The position numbers were made by a program, and so were the translations under genes. A stretch of 64,000 nt of DNA from Gordionus sp. m RMFG-2023 (Eukaryota > Nematomorpha > Gordioida > Chordodea > Parachordodidae): the NCBI RefSeq assembly GCF_954871325.1, contig NC_088775.1, positions 3,457,473-3,521,472 on the forward strand, given 5' to 3'. Shown here piece by piece: positions 1-11,777 of the stretch (its first letter is position 1; each line of letters starts with the position of its first letter). The notes beneath the pieces are model-generated. The model worked only from the letters and a program-made list of their open reading frames with translations, was not told the origin of the DNA and did not search any database.

Positions 1-167
1 CAAAACACGGGTATACTTTAAATAACTTTCCTCTAAATTATTCGATTAAATTGGTGTTGTTTGAGATTTTAACTAAAATAAACATTAATGTAAAGACTGG
101 AGATTTTTGCCCCGTAAGTTGCAGAAAGGTTAGGAACCTTTGCCAGAGCTCGAGGCTAAGATTATAT

Positions 168-1893
168 TATTATTATGGCTTAAAATCTTTATTCGGTCTG
201 TTTTTTAGGCTTAAAATCTTATTCGATCCGTTTTCTAGGCTTAAAATCTTATTCGGTCATTTTTTTAGGCTTAAAATCTTATTCGGTCCGTTTTTAGGCT
301 TAAAATCTTATTCGGTCATTTTTTTAGGCTTAAAATCTTATTCGAACCGTTTTTTAGGCTTAAAATCTTATTCGAACCCTTTTTAGGCTTAAAATCTTAT
401 TCGGTCAGTTTTTATTCGGTCCTTTTTTTAGGCTTAAAATCTTATTTGGTCCGTTTATTTAGGTTTAAAATCTTATTCGATCCGTTTTTTAGGCTTAAAA
501 TCTTTATTCGGTCTGTTTTTTAGGCTTAAAATCTTATTCGATCCGTTTTCTAGGCTTAAAATCTTATTCGGTCATTTTTTTAGGCTTAAAATCTTATTCG
601 GTCCGTTTTTAGGCTTAAAATCTTATTCGCTCATTATTTTAGGCTTAAAATCTTATTCGAACCGTTTTTTAGGCTTAAAATTATATTCGGTCCGTTTTTT
701 AGGCTTAAAATCTTATTTGGTCCGTTTATTTAGGCTTAAAATCTGATCCGTTTTTTAGGCTTAAAATCTTTATTCGGTCTGTTTTTTAGGCTTAAAATCT
801 TATTCGATCCGTTTTCTAGGCTGAAAATCTTATTCGGTCATTTTTTTAGGCTTAAAATCTTATTCGGTCTGTTTTCAGGCTTAAAATCTTATTCGGTCAT
901 TTTTTTAGGCTTAAAATTTTATTCGAACCGTTTTTTAGGCTTAAAATCTTATTCGGTCCGTTTTTTAGGCTTAAAATCTTATTTGGTCCGTTTATTTAAG
1001 CTTAAAATCTTATTCGATCCGTTTTTTAGGCTTAAAATCTTATTCGAACCCTTTTTAGGCTTAAAATCTTATTCGGTCAGTTTTTATTCGGTCCTTTTTT
1101 TAGGCTTAAAATCTTATTTGGTCCGTTTATTTAGGCTTAAAATCTTATTCGTTCCGTTTTTAGGCTTAAAATCTTATTCGGTCCATTTTTAGGCTTAAAA
1201 TCTTATTCGGTCCGTTTTAGCTTAAAATCTTATTCGGACCGTTTTTAAGCTTAAAATCTTCAACGGTCCGTTTTTAAGCTTAAAATCTTCAACGGTCCGT
1301 TTTTTAAGCTTAAAATTATATTCGGTCCCTTTATTTAGGCTTAAAATCTTATTCGGTCCCTTTTTTAAGCTTAAAATCTTATTCGGTCCCTTTTTTAAGC
1401 TTAAAATCTTATTCGGTCCGTTTTTTAGGCTTAAAATCTTATTCGGTCCATTTTTTAGGCTTAAAATCTTATTCGGTCCATTTTTTAGGCTTAAAATCTT
1501 ATTCGGTCCGTTTTAGCTTAAAATCTTATTCGGACCGTTTTTAAGCTTAAAATCTTCAACGGTCCGTTTTTAAGCTTAAAATTTTATTCGGTCCGGTTTT
1601 TAAGCTTAAAATCTTATTCGGTCCATTTTTTAGGCTTAAAATCTTATTCGGTCCGTTTTAGCTTAAAATCTTATTCGGACCGTTTTTAAGCTTAAAATCT
1701 TCAACGGTCCGTTTTTAAGCTTAAAATTTTATTCGGTCCGGTTTTTAAGCTTAAAATTATATTCGGTCCGTTTATTTAGGCTTAAAATCTTATTCGGTCC
1801 GTTTTTTAAGCTTAAAATCTTATTCAGTCCATTTTTTAGGCTTAAAATCTTATTCGGTCCGTTTTTTAGGCTTAAATTTTTATTCGGACCGTT
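168..1893. repeat. Satellite array of about 30-bp units with higher-order structure
   Basis: Nearly sixty tandem copies of a unit of about 30 bp are visible. Each has a core like GGCTTAAAATCTTATTCGG followed by a T-rich linker. Variants of the segment before the T run (GGTCCG, GATCCG, GAACCG, GGTCAT, GGTCTG) recur in the same order near 190, 506 and 775, so in the left half the real repeating block is about 270-315 bp. A different block, with linkers GTTTTAGCTT and GTTTTTAAGCTT and the variant CTTCAACGG, recurs near 1209, 1505 and 1650. Short open frames over the array (51-386, 983-1192, and 1729-1914 on the minus strand) only translate the repeat and are not genes. Confidence 0.95.
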
Positions 1894-2076
1894 AAATATG
1901 GGCCTGTTTAACAACGGTAGGTTAAATAACTAAAAAAAAATACCAGAATTCCGAAATGGTTACTTTTAAAAATTGAATATTTTCGTAATATTTTTTGATC
2001 TCGGAAGATTTATAAAGAAAAAAAAATTTTTTTTTCGAGAATCTTCGAATAAATTTATTTATGATCAAGTTGAGCC

Positions 2077-2145
2077 CAATGACATATAATAATAATACCT
2101 GTACTGACGATGCATTCATTAAAAGTGTACTGTAATAAAAAAAAG
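2077..2145 (+). mobile_element. End fragment of a miniature inverted-repeat element
   Basis: This stretch matches the left terminus of the complete element at 12931-13258: a run of ATAATAATACCT, then ACTGACGATGCATTC, then AAAAGTGTAC. The partner end is not visible nearby, so it is a solo or truncated copy. Confidence 0.6.
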
Positions 2146-2384
2146 CCTAACCCTGGAAAGAGTGCAAGATAATTCCTGATAAATTTCATTTTTGATTGGG
2201 GGGGGGGGAAGAAAAAAGAATGTTCGGATACGAAGGGGTTCGCGTTTTACAGTTCAAACCGACGGGCGATACAGATCACTAAGTTATAATGCCAATCATT
2301 CTTTTTTTTATAGTATAGTTTTCAAATTCGTATTTTTTTTTATCTTGAAGATGTTATATATATGTATATATAAATAACGATTAG

Positions 2385-5300
2385 ATTTTGACATCATTGA
2401 ATCATCAAAGATCGAGGCTCAAATTTATGAGCTTCATGCTGGAAAATAATTTCGCGTTGATACAAGAAATCGCTAATATTTTAGCTGATTTTGGGGAGGA
2501 GATGGACAAGCTCACTAATATGCAACTCGTGCCATTCATCGTAATATAAATATAATCGTTTTAATGAATTGTGTATATATATGTTTTTTTTTAAATATTT
2601 TGTTCAATAATTTATGCATCCATTAGGAAATTATGAAACGGTTAGGCAGCTGTTCACCTCAAACCTTATTGCGGCCCACAAATTTAAGTAAATCTTTTTT
2701 TTTAAAACAAATTGAAATTATTGGGGGGTACGAATGGATTATTTACCAATCATCATATTTTCTGTTGGAATAATGATTGTTATATTAGGAGTTTGAATGA
2801 CACGTTTAACGAAACGGAAGATTATAAGATTTGATGGGTAAGATTTAGGGATTTTATATATAATGAAATTAAATACCCCCCCCCCCCCCCTACTTTCCCA
2901 ACTTTGGACAAATTCCATTCCGTAATGGCTAAGCCAATCTTTTAGCCAAAAAAAATAAATTGATCTTAAAACCCTTTAAAATTGAGTAAATAGTTATAAC
3001 TAATCGTTTTTAACTTTTACTTTTCGTTAACTCTTGATCTATTTTCGATCAAATTGCCACGAGGTACACATGCGTCAAAAATAGATTTAGAGCTAACGAA
3101 CAGTATGAGTCACTTAGCTCCGATACTGATCGATACAATATGTATCGACGCATCTCTAAATAATTGATGTAAGGAAGAAAAAAAAACTAGAATATGCAAT
3201 CCTCGAAATATTATATTTTTTCAGAGATCGGCACCTTAACCCAATAAAGTTTCTTAGTAAATTTCATCCGCTAAAAATATTATAGTGACCAATCCGATAT
3301 TAACCCAAAACCGGGCCGATATTAAGCGAAAACCGATTCGATATTAACCGATCCGATACGTCCAAAATATTGTTTTAACTTTTTGTTAACTTTCTTAATC
3401 TATTTTCGATCAAACTGCCACGAGGTTATTTTTTGAACACTCTCGTCAAAAAATAGATTAAGATCTAACGAAATGAGTATGAGCCAGCTGGTTCCGATAC
3501 TGATCGATACAATAAGTATCGACGTATCTCTAAATAATTGATGTATGAATGGAAAAAAACGTCGGAGTAAATATTTTAGGAAGAGAAATAGAACTTAGAT
3601 AATTTTCTAAATATTTTTACCTCTTGAAATTTACTATAAACATTTTATTTCTCTAAACAGATAGTATATGTGAGGGATTGAACGATTTGAAGATGACGCC
3701 TATCGATGAAAGCCAGATTGCCGTACCATCTAATACGTTGGAGCGTTTGATTGCGTTGAGTCGAGAAACCCTACAAAAACTTATCGATGTTTTGATCCAA
3801 AAGTGAATTTTTTTTTATCCACGAACACATGGAACGCCTCCATTTTAAATGATGAGATTTTCAATGTTTCTGGTTGCCGTACCCTAAGAAATTATCGCCC
3901 CTCTATTAATAACCCAAACCGTTATAGTTAATTCGTATAAAACATCACTTATCCATATCGCTAATCCAGTTCCTATCGGGTTTTAGGCCAATAAGCCCAC
4001 CCACTCTTCGTTTTAAAAAATTTCGATCTTGGAGGTGGAAGGGGGGAATATGCAATAATAAAATTTTTAAAATTTTTATAATAATATAAATTTAAGTAAA
4101 TGTAATAATAATTTAAACAGGATAGATTTTGAGGAGCTAGAGGATAAATGTCCTAGAGTTGATGTCATGTTATTAGGATGTAGAGTCAAATTTTTGTTAG
4201 ATACGGGTTCAGTAATCAGTGTCATGAGTGTTAAGCAATTCAATAAGATTTGGCCGGGGCATACATTTACAAAGGAAAAGATGAAGGTAACTCAGTTTGA
4301 TGGATCTATAATAATAATTTTAGGATTTTATGTAATAAAAGTACCAGGTATAGATTGTAGTATTAAATTATGGTTGACCACCCAGAAAACGGAACCGATA
4401 TTAGGATGGGATAATATTAAGATTCTAGGTCCAAGTAATGCATGGTGGAATTTATTTAAGTTACAAAAAAGTAAGGAGAAGTTTAAAAATTGTGTGAATA
4501 AAAAAAATAATAATGGTAATATTATTGAGAAATATGTTGACTATGAACATGTTAAAAATCGTATTAATAAGGAGGATAATAAATATAAGATTAATGAAAT
4601 AGATAAAATAAAAATGGAAAATTATAATATTAATGGTTTTCCGAGATATATGTGTGCAAATAAATTGTATAAAGGAGATATTAATCGGGATATGAAAGTA
4701 GAGGATGAGGTTAAAATTAGTAATAAGGGTATAAAAGTAATGAAAGATTTTGCATGTTCGGAATTGAAGGAGGTACTAAATATTAATAATTTTAGTATGC
4801 CTGAAAATGAAGTCTTTGCCATGGAAACGTGAAGGATAAGACAGCTTCTTTCCATTCTCAAGATATTTGTGGCGAGGATAAATTCTTAAATATAGATTAC
4901 TGAATAAAGAGAATATATGATGAACAATTACAAAGGATTAGTGACGATAATATAAATAACTATAATGAGGGAGACAAATTACCAAAGGGAGAAGATAATA
5001 TCAAACATAATAATAACAAAGATACTGATGAAGATAAAATATGCAAAAGTAATAATGGTGTTATGGAAACGGATAACGAAAATAATGATAAAATAAATGA
5101 CACAAATAATGATAATGTAAATATGAATTCTGAAAAGGAGAGGGGTTTAAGGGAAAATAATGAAATAGAGGATACGGGAGAAGATATTGAAAGGGGGAAC
5201 AAGGTTTGGATGAATAAAGACGGAAATGAAGTAATAGTAATAAATGACAATAATAGGAAGCAGATAAGGTGCTGGAAGATAAATATACACAAGAAATGAA

Positions 5301-7154
5301 TGGATTATTGATACGCTTAAATGATATTTTTATAAAGGAACTGGGTACATTAAACAATTTTGAGGTGAATATAAAATTGAGAGATAATTCGATACCTAAA
5401 TATTGTCCAATTTGTCGAGTTCCTTTTGAATGGCGAGTTGATATAGAAAAGAAGTTAAACAGATAGGTACAGGAGGGAATTATAGCGTCAGTGGATAATA
5501 GTAATTGGGTGACTAGTACCGATTAGAAAACCCAATGGTACTCTGCGTGTATGTTTTGATTTCCGGATCACGATAAATCAATGGGTGCAGGAGATCAAGT
5601 TTCCGCTGCCGCGAATCGATGAAATTTTAGCTAGTCCAAAAGGAAACAGCAGGCATACTAAAATTATTATTATTTAGTACCTCCTTCAATTCCGAACATG
5701 CAAAATCTTTCATTACTTTTATACCCTTATTACTAATTTTAAACTCATCCTCTACTTTCATATTACCCCGATTATTATCTTATACAATTTATTTGCACAC
5801 ATATATCTCGGAAAACCATTAATATTATAATTTTCCACTTTTATTTTATCTTTTTCATTAATCTTATATTCATTATCCTCCTTATTAATACGATTTTTAA
5901 CATGTTCATCGTCAACATATTTCTCAATAATATTACCATTATTTTTATTTTTATTCACACAATTTTTATAAAATTTCTCCTTACTTTTTTGTACCTTAAA
6001 TAAATTTTACCATGCATTACTTGGACCTAGAATCTTAATATTATCCCATCCTAATATCGGTTCCGTTTTCTGGGTGGTCAACCATAATTTATTACTACTA
6101 TCTATACCTGGTACTTTTATTACATAAAATCCTAAAATTATTATTATAGATCGATCAAACTGAGTTACCTTCATCTTTTCCTTTGTAAATGTATGCCCCG
6201 GCCAAATCTTATTGAATTGCTTATCATGACACTGAATACCGAACCCGTATCTAACAAAAATTTGACTCTACATCCTAATACATTTATCCTCTAGCTCCTC
6301 AAAATCTATCCTGTTTATATTTTTATTACATTTACCTAAATTTATATCATTACAAAATTTTAAATTATCACTATCACTAAATTTATTATTACTATTATCA
6401 ATTCATTCATTATCTATATTACTACTTAATAACAATCTATAACTATTAATTTTATTATTATCTAGTCATATGTTCATGTTTACAAAACATTTATCTTCTA
6501 AATGTCCAAACTTATTACATTTATTGCATCTTATGGCTCTACAATTTATTTCTAAATGCCCCCCCCCCCTTGACCACATCTTACACAATTCACAGGTTTA
6601 TTACCACACATTCGTGAAATATGACCGCCTTGACCACAATTATAACATATAATTGCCTCTGTCCTTTCATTATTTCCTACCCATTTATTACTCATAATTT
6701 CTTTCTTAATATTTTCTATAACATCCCTCAAGGCGGGCTTGCGTAATGGGTGGCGGAGGGGGTGAGTTACCAAAGCTATCGATTTGGCTGTGTTCGTATT
6801 GCGTTAGATTTTTTTTTATGTTTTGGAAAAAAAATGATTTTAACATTTCGCAAGTTTTTCCTAGTGGATATTAATAACTAACGTCTTTTTTTTAAAAAAA
6901 AACAAAATTCAAATTGTGAAAGGGGGAAGTCTTATAATATCTTCAATAATGAATTTAAAATGCAACAAAAACATTATTTTTTTTAAAAAAAAAATATTTT
7001 AAGCGCAAAAGCAACTTCAAAAGTCTCCAAATCAAATCACCTGACTCTCCCTGAAAATGAAGCGGACAAGCTTATGGCGATAAAAATGGGAGATATAGAA
7101 GAAGCTATAATTTGTTACGACGAAGATCTCGCCAAGAGGAGAAATCGATTCTTG
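2385..7154 (+). CDS. Unrecognised host gene, four exons (partial)
   Basis: Four exons on this strand have consensus AG/GT borders and matching phases: 2385-2540 (phase 0 to 0), 2627-2687 (0 to 1), 3661-3802 (1 to 2) and 7004-7154 (2 to 0). They encode about 170 residues, rich in Leu, Ile and Glu and predicted mainly helical, for example NFALIQEIANILADFGEEMD, then LERLIALSRETLQKLIDVLI, then KLMAIKMGDIEEAIICYDED. The last stretch resembles a single TPR-type helix pair, but there is no run of repeats to prove it. I do not recognise the family. The start lies upstream and is not seen. A TGA directly after the third exon (3804-3806) would end the protein if the GTGAAT donor is not used. A possible last exon is 9386-9415, which continues in phase for nine codons to TAA. 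The intron before exon four holds the gypsy fragments at 4.1-6.8 kb. The phase agreement is observed; that this is one gene is inference. Confidence 0.45.
3010..3546. repeat. Two diverged direct copies of a 165-bp segment
   Basis: The segments at about 3014-3175 and 3370-3546 share ATCTATTTTCGATCAAA, GCCACGAGGT and CTCTAAATAATTGATGTA in the same order. Each carries a small hairpin around GATCGATACAATATGTATCG. The copies lie in an intron of the unrecognised gene. No coding capacity is seen. Confidence 0.75.
4137..5645 (+). mobile_element. Ty3/gypsy fragment: protease, linker, start of reverse transcriptase
   Basis: This is a fossil LTR-retrotransposon fragment. A retropepsin-like domain with the active-site type motif LLDTGS is near 4195. 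A long lysine-, asparagine- and glutamate-rich linker follows at about 4480-5290, then the N-terminal part of a reverse transcriptase (motifs like VPFEWRVDIEKKL and later FPLPRIDEILA) at about 5290-5640. The reverse transcriptase stops before its catalytic YxDD box, so the copy is truncated and it is also broken internally. No LTR is seen at either end. It sits in an intron of the upstream host gene and lies tail-to-tail with a second copy to its right. Confidence 0.8.
5650..6775 (-). mobile_element. Ty3/gypsy fragment: gag zinc knuckles and protease, inverted
   Basis: This is a second fossil copy of the same family in opposite orientation. Reading leftwards, CCHC nucleocapsid knuckles occur at about 6470-6690 (CYNCGQGGHISRMC and CNKCNKFGHLEDKC). 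A protease-like region and the start of the lysine/asparagine-rich linker follow. The stretch 5680-6300 is a close inverted copy of 4137-4780, by eye roughly nine bases in ten the same. It is truncated and carries several breaks; no LTR is seen. Confidence 0.8.
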
Positions 7155-8848
7155 GTATTATGTATTAACATTAATATTTAACTGCCCGGACATGCATAAC
7201 GGCCAAAAAAAAGAAAATTTTTATAATGTTAAAAGATACAAAAATCAAAACTTGTATCGTGTTTATTTGTTTTTAATTTATGTAATGCCAAAATTGATTA
7301 AGTTTTTTTTTAAAACGTTTATTTATTTTTTTAGCCCTAAAACCCAGCTCTTGAAAGTGAATTTATATTTGCGCATTATAAATTATTAAAACTATGCATA
7401 TATCAACAATGCAAGAAAAAACGCAAATACTCTTTTTTAGAATGTTCGAACACAAAAATAAATAAATATGGAAGACTTTTTAAATGCAACATGAAAAAGC
7501 AAGCTAGTAGGGCCTCTCATGATTAAAATCCAGTAAAATAAGATATCTCAGTAAAAAAAAATATAATAAAATCATTGATTTATAAATCAATTTGATTTAA
7601 ATCAAAGCTAACCAACCACCATATTTTTTTGATTAATTACGGCGGATATGTTGGTTACCCACTTTTTTAGAAAAAAATGGAATCATTTAACAACTTTAAA
7701 ATGTAAACCATTTTTATTTATTTTTTTGACAATTTTGAAAAGACGAAAAATCTGACAAAATGAGAAATTCAAATCCTTCCATCCCTGGTTAACAACAATT
7801 GCTCGAAAATCAAGATCGAAAACTATGTAATTAAAAATAAATTTCAATACTGCTCTTATATGCCCTTCCCATTTGGGGGGGGGGGGGGATGTAAATTAAA
7901 ATTTCTCTAGGAAAATAACTTTTTGCTTGAAGAAATATGAAAAAAAGATAAAATTATATTCATCTTTTCTTCTTATCAGCTCTCTTTTTTATCATTGCGC
8001 ATGCGCCATATTTTAACGCCGTATTGGCCGATTACAAACGATACTAAATAAATTATTAATGTAACAAATTTTTTGTATAATAATAGCTGAAGTACAGAGA
8101 ATGTTCAATTGAAGAAGATTTTTTTAATTGGGTGAAATGTAATTTAAAATTAAACATGTATTTGAAATAGTGGGGTTAAGATCAACTATTAAGAATGAGT
8201 TAGGTTTTAAGATACATTAAAGATAGTTTTAAGGCCAGTGTGTTTATAAATAGATGAATAAATGGATCAACTGTTGTGTAACGGAAATTTCCTTGAGTTT
8301 GGACCATAATCCATTTTTGGGTATCTTCCATTAGTATCGGTTATAACAGAAAGTGTCGGCCGACTCCGTGAGTCGGTTTTCGCTTTTTTTTATTTCCTCA
8401 CAACTTTTAAAACCTGAATATTAAAAAAAATGTTTGACTCCTTATAATTTAAAAAAAAATAATCTCTTTCCGGTTTCTCATTGTCGTTAAGTTTCGGTTC
8501 CAATCCTTTGCTTGCTATTTTTTACTTTTCGTGCTCTCCAGTACATCTATATGCAAATTTCTAATCTATGGCAAAATTTTTAAAATAATATTATGAAATG
8601 CTAGGGAAACACTTGTATTTAAATATAGTTTATTTTAAAAAAAAATCCCTAAAAAAATGGAAAAAATATCACCAAGATTCCCAAAGAATATATAACCGGA
8701 AGTCCTAATTTTATATTTTTTGGCAATTTAGAAACGGGATTTTTTTTTAAAAATTTGTTTGTATAATTCGCTTTTAAATTGAACCCGCAAAAATAATATC
8801 TTTCGCCTAACTATTTAGCAACAGCTGTTTTCAAATATGTAAACGGCG

Positions 8849-8905
8849 TTCTTTCTTTCTTTCTTTCTTTCTTTCGTTCTTTCTTTCTTTCTTTCTTTCT
8901 TTCAA
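8849..8905 (+). repeat. (CTTT)n microsatellite
   Basis: About thirteen tandem TTTC units, interrupted once by a G. It lies inside the segmental duplicate and is missing from the partner copy, so it expanded after the duplication. Confidence 0.95.
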
Positions 8906-9054
8906 AAATAACCTCCTCCTTTTTACTAATGTTGTTTAGCCAAAATAAATATTATGGCGAGTCTGAAGATTTTACTCGTAGATTGGCAGATAAGTTTTTT
9001 TGAACCTCTATTTGTCAAGATCGCTTACATAATATTATTTTTGGCTAAAATACT

Positions 9055-9256
9055 AGTGTTGTTATGAGCCTATTTTTTAAAAAAAACGGCTAACTCAATA
9101 TTTTATCTATAATAATATTACGCTAGCCTGGTCATAGATGGCACAAAGGGTTGGACATCTATTGGCGTGAAATCTCGAGGTTTTGGCAGCATTTTTCTGG
9201 CTAAAATTTCGAGTTAGCCGTTGCTAAAAATCGACCCCCAAACCGGGCCGTTTAAA
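9055..9256. mobile_element. MITE family M, copy 1
   Basis: A diverged copy of a 165-235 bp miniature element. Its ends read TGTTGTTA-GAGCC...AACGGCTAACTCA and, inverted, GAGTTAGCCGTT...GGGCCGTTTAA. The conserved middle contains GGACATCTATTGGCG and TCTGGCTAAAAT. It is absent from the duplicated locus at 38.4 kb. Confidence 0.75.
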
Positions 9257-9706
9257 AATTTACATAATTGTTGGATAAATTCATTATTATTATCGGATAT
9301 TTAAACTTTTTAAATGAGAAGAGATAAATAAATTTTTTTTTTAAAAAACATATGTTTTATTGTTTTTCTTCTTTTTTTTTTTTAGTTTCCTAGTCCGTTG
9401 AAAGCTCGTTGCTAAAAAACATCCATCTCTATCAACAACCAAAAATCGCATTTTTTTTTGTAATATATATTATTTATAAATTTTTTATTTGATTTATACA
9501 ATTTTTTTTATTATTATTTATGACAAATAAATTTTATAATTTATATATAAAAATATTTCAAAAAAAACGTTTAAAATATAAATTTAGTAATTTTATAAAT
9601 ATATATATATTTATTTTACACGCTAACAATAAAAACCTTCCGCGTTGTTGTTATTTTGATTATCCAAGCGTTCACCCTTAAAAACAAAGATGGAATCTAA
9701 GGAAGT

Positions 9707-10124
9707 TAGTGCGAACAAATTGAGCGTATCAAACGCTGTGTTTCAACCGCCAATGATGCCTTTCAAAATGGCCTCGTGCAAATCGGTAAAATTTACCATT
9801 TGGCGTTAGCAACCATTTAAAAAAAAATGCAAATAAGTTTGCTTATTCATTACTATTTTTTTATTCTTCGCTTTGTAATATAATATAAAATGTAATATTA
9901 AATAACTTACTTATAATCCTAAAAAGAAGAAATATTTTAGAAAATTAAAGAAATAAGAACGCAGACGATAAATATAATTTTCAAAAGACAAATCCTTTTT
10001 TTTTAAAGAAACTTATTTAAAATTTTGAATCGACGGATATTAATAAAAAGACAACCTCAATTTAAACAAGGGACGCGTTACGTTTTTTATACGACAAAAA
10101 GTAAACGCTCAATTTGTGCTCACT
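9707..10124. mobile_element. Inverted-repeat element with ends AGTGCGAACAAATTGAGCG
   Basis: The left end AGTGCGAACAAATTGAGCGT is mirrored on the right by ACGCTCAATTTGTGCTCACT. The interior is AT-rich and non-coding. A related right end is seen near 51405-51475, and a compact hairpin with similar ends lies at 39137-39292. An ATG-led frame at 9690-9785 overlaps the left terminus and is probably incidental. Confidence 0.55.
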
Positions 10125-10830
10125 ATTATTAGCGAAAACCATTTAAAAACTTCAATATTTGATTATTTTTTTATCATTAGCCGCAAATAGAAATATTCCT
10201 CAAATTATCATTAATGTTCCACTTACTCCACCCCCCCCCCATTTCCTTCTCATCTTTATGTTAGAACGCGCTTATTAAATTTGTTAATTATGACGAGAAT
10301 AGATTAAAAGCCCATTTTTCTGTGTATTAAATTTAATAAAACGATGATATTAATATTTTTTTTAAATAAAAATGTGTATTCTTTCCTATATAATAAACTT
10401 TATAACATAAAAATGAATATTATATTAATGTTGTTAGGCATGACTGTTTCCTTTAGTAACTACCTAACACTTTAATCAACTATAAAGCAGCGTAGCCATG
10501 TTTTACTCCAAAAATATTCGAATCAATCTTCAAGGTTGAGATCCAACTTAGAGGCTTAATTCAATTTTTTTTAGGCTAAAAGCTTCATTAAGCCACAATT
10601 AGAGATGGTCAAAGTTAGATAATTTAACAACACTAGTTTCCTTCTTTTATGTTTTATCATGAGAGGTTAAAAACTTGTAGTGGAAAATTGGAAGCTAATT
10701 GATATGAAACACGCCAATATTTATTTGCCTAAATAAAACTTTTTTTATTTATAATTCGTAAATCAGTTTTTTTGCGTAACTAAACAAAATTCCAAGTTAT
10801 AAGCTAAATTGAAAACTATAAATTCACGCC

Positions 10831-11154
10831 TTGGAAATTTTAATTATTACAATAATAATAATAATAACAATTTTAAGTAGAGATATAATAGTAAATTTAA
10901 CAATAATGATATGTATAAGAACAATAGCTGTTGACGATGCGGGAGAACTCACATCTCATATCAATGTTTTGCATCAAGGGTTGGACAGCGTTTTTATTCT
11001 GATTTCGAATCACGAAGTAAAAAGGGGTTTTTCTCCGATTCAAATTTTTTTTTTTGAATTTCAGGTACTATCTAATATAATTTTTGGAAAGTTAATAAAG
11101 GCCTCCGCTAGTCCCCCTCCCCCCACATTCTCTTATAGATGCAAGGACTTGTAG
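10831..11154 (+). CDS. Short unrecognised ORF or exon pair
   Basis: An open frame runs through this interval. The stretch 10920-11016 (DDAGELTSHINVLHQGLDSV) looks more protein-like than the low-complexity start, and ends at a GTAAAA donor. A TTTCAG acceptor opens a final segment 11065-11154 in the same phase, ending in TAG. A preceding short exon at 10491-10534 would fit in phase. No family is recognised, and the model has no trustworthy first exon, so it may be spurious. Confidence 0.2.
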   Translation: MEILIITIIIIITILSRDIIVNLTIMICIRTIAVDDAGELTSHINVLHQGLDSVFILISNHEVKRGFSPIQIFFFEFQVLSNIIFGKLIKASASPPPPTFSYRCKDL

Positions 11155-11777
11155 TAATGATTTAATTCGGTCGAAGCTACTGGCCTTTTGTCTAGATTCA
11201 TAAATATATATTATATTGGCCGTTGTAAATTAAATGAAACACCGATTAACAATTCGATCCAAAAAAATAGGTCTCTTCAGTTCGATAGTTACTAGAATTC
11301 TAGGAATTGTGTTAACTTTTTAATTAATGTATTAAAAATATAAAAGACATGAAAACTCATTCTACTCAATAAATATGGCAGAAATATTCAAAAAATAATC
11401 TGACCGCTCCCCCCACGAAGGTTTTTCTTAAAACCCCCTATAAATCTTGATAACAAAGGAATCTATGAAATAATTTATTATTTTGTTGAACCTTTTTTTT
11501 TAGAAGTAAAGACGATTATAACCTCGTTTCTTGTTTTAATAACATTGTCCTTTCTTGCCCCAAATTATTTTATTGCAGATCAAATGGCCCCAGTCCTTAC
11601 TAAACCTTAATATATGGTGGAAGTAGCAAGAAAAACACGATATAATATTATTAATATCAGATGCAAATAAATAGTAGCATAAGAATTATATGAAGAATTT
11701 CAGCTGGATTTTATCGAGCATTATCGATGAAAGTTAAAATAAAATAAAATTTGGTTCAAATGGCTAATGAAAAACAA

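Larger units (their letters stand above)
7660..9730. repeat. Inverted segmental duplicate of 38.0-39.7 kb
   Basis: Read on the other strand, 38020-39690 follows this segment block by block. Shared blocks include GCGCATGCGCAATGATAAAA, CCAATCTTTGCTTGC-like text, TTTAAACTTTTT with GAGAAGAGA, CATCCATCTCT with CAACAACC, and ATTATCCAAGC near 9660. Identity looks like 70-80 percent. The element at 9055-9256 has no counterpart in the other copy, so it is a later insertion here. No convincing ORF spans it. Confidence 0.7.

Noticed and set aside
51-1914. Open frames across the left satellite on both strands
   Set aside because: They translate the 30-bp unit with no other signal.
4960-5357. Minus-strand frames rich in Leu, Ser and Phe
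   Set aside because: Antisense of the acidic, lysine- and asparagine-rich linker of the gypsy fragment.
9690-9785. Possible first exon with ATG and a GTAAAA donor
   Set aside because: It overlaps the left terminus of an inverted-repeat element (from 9707), and the matching stretch at 38 kb is not open.
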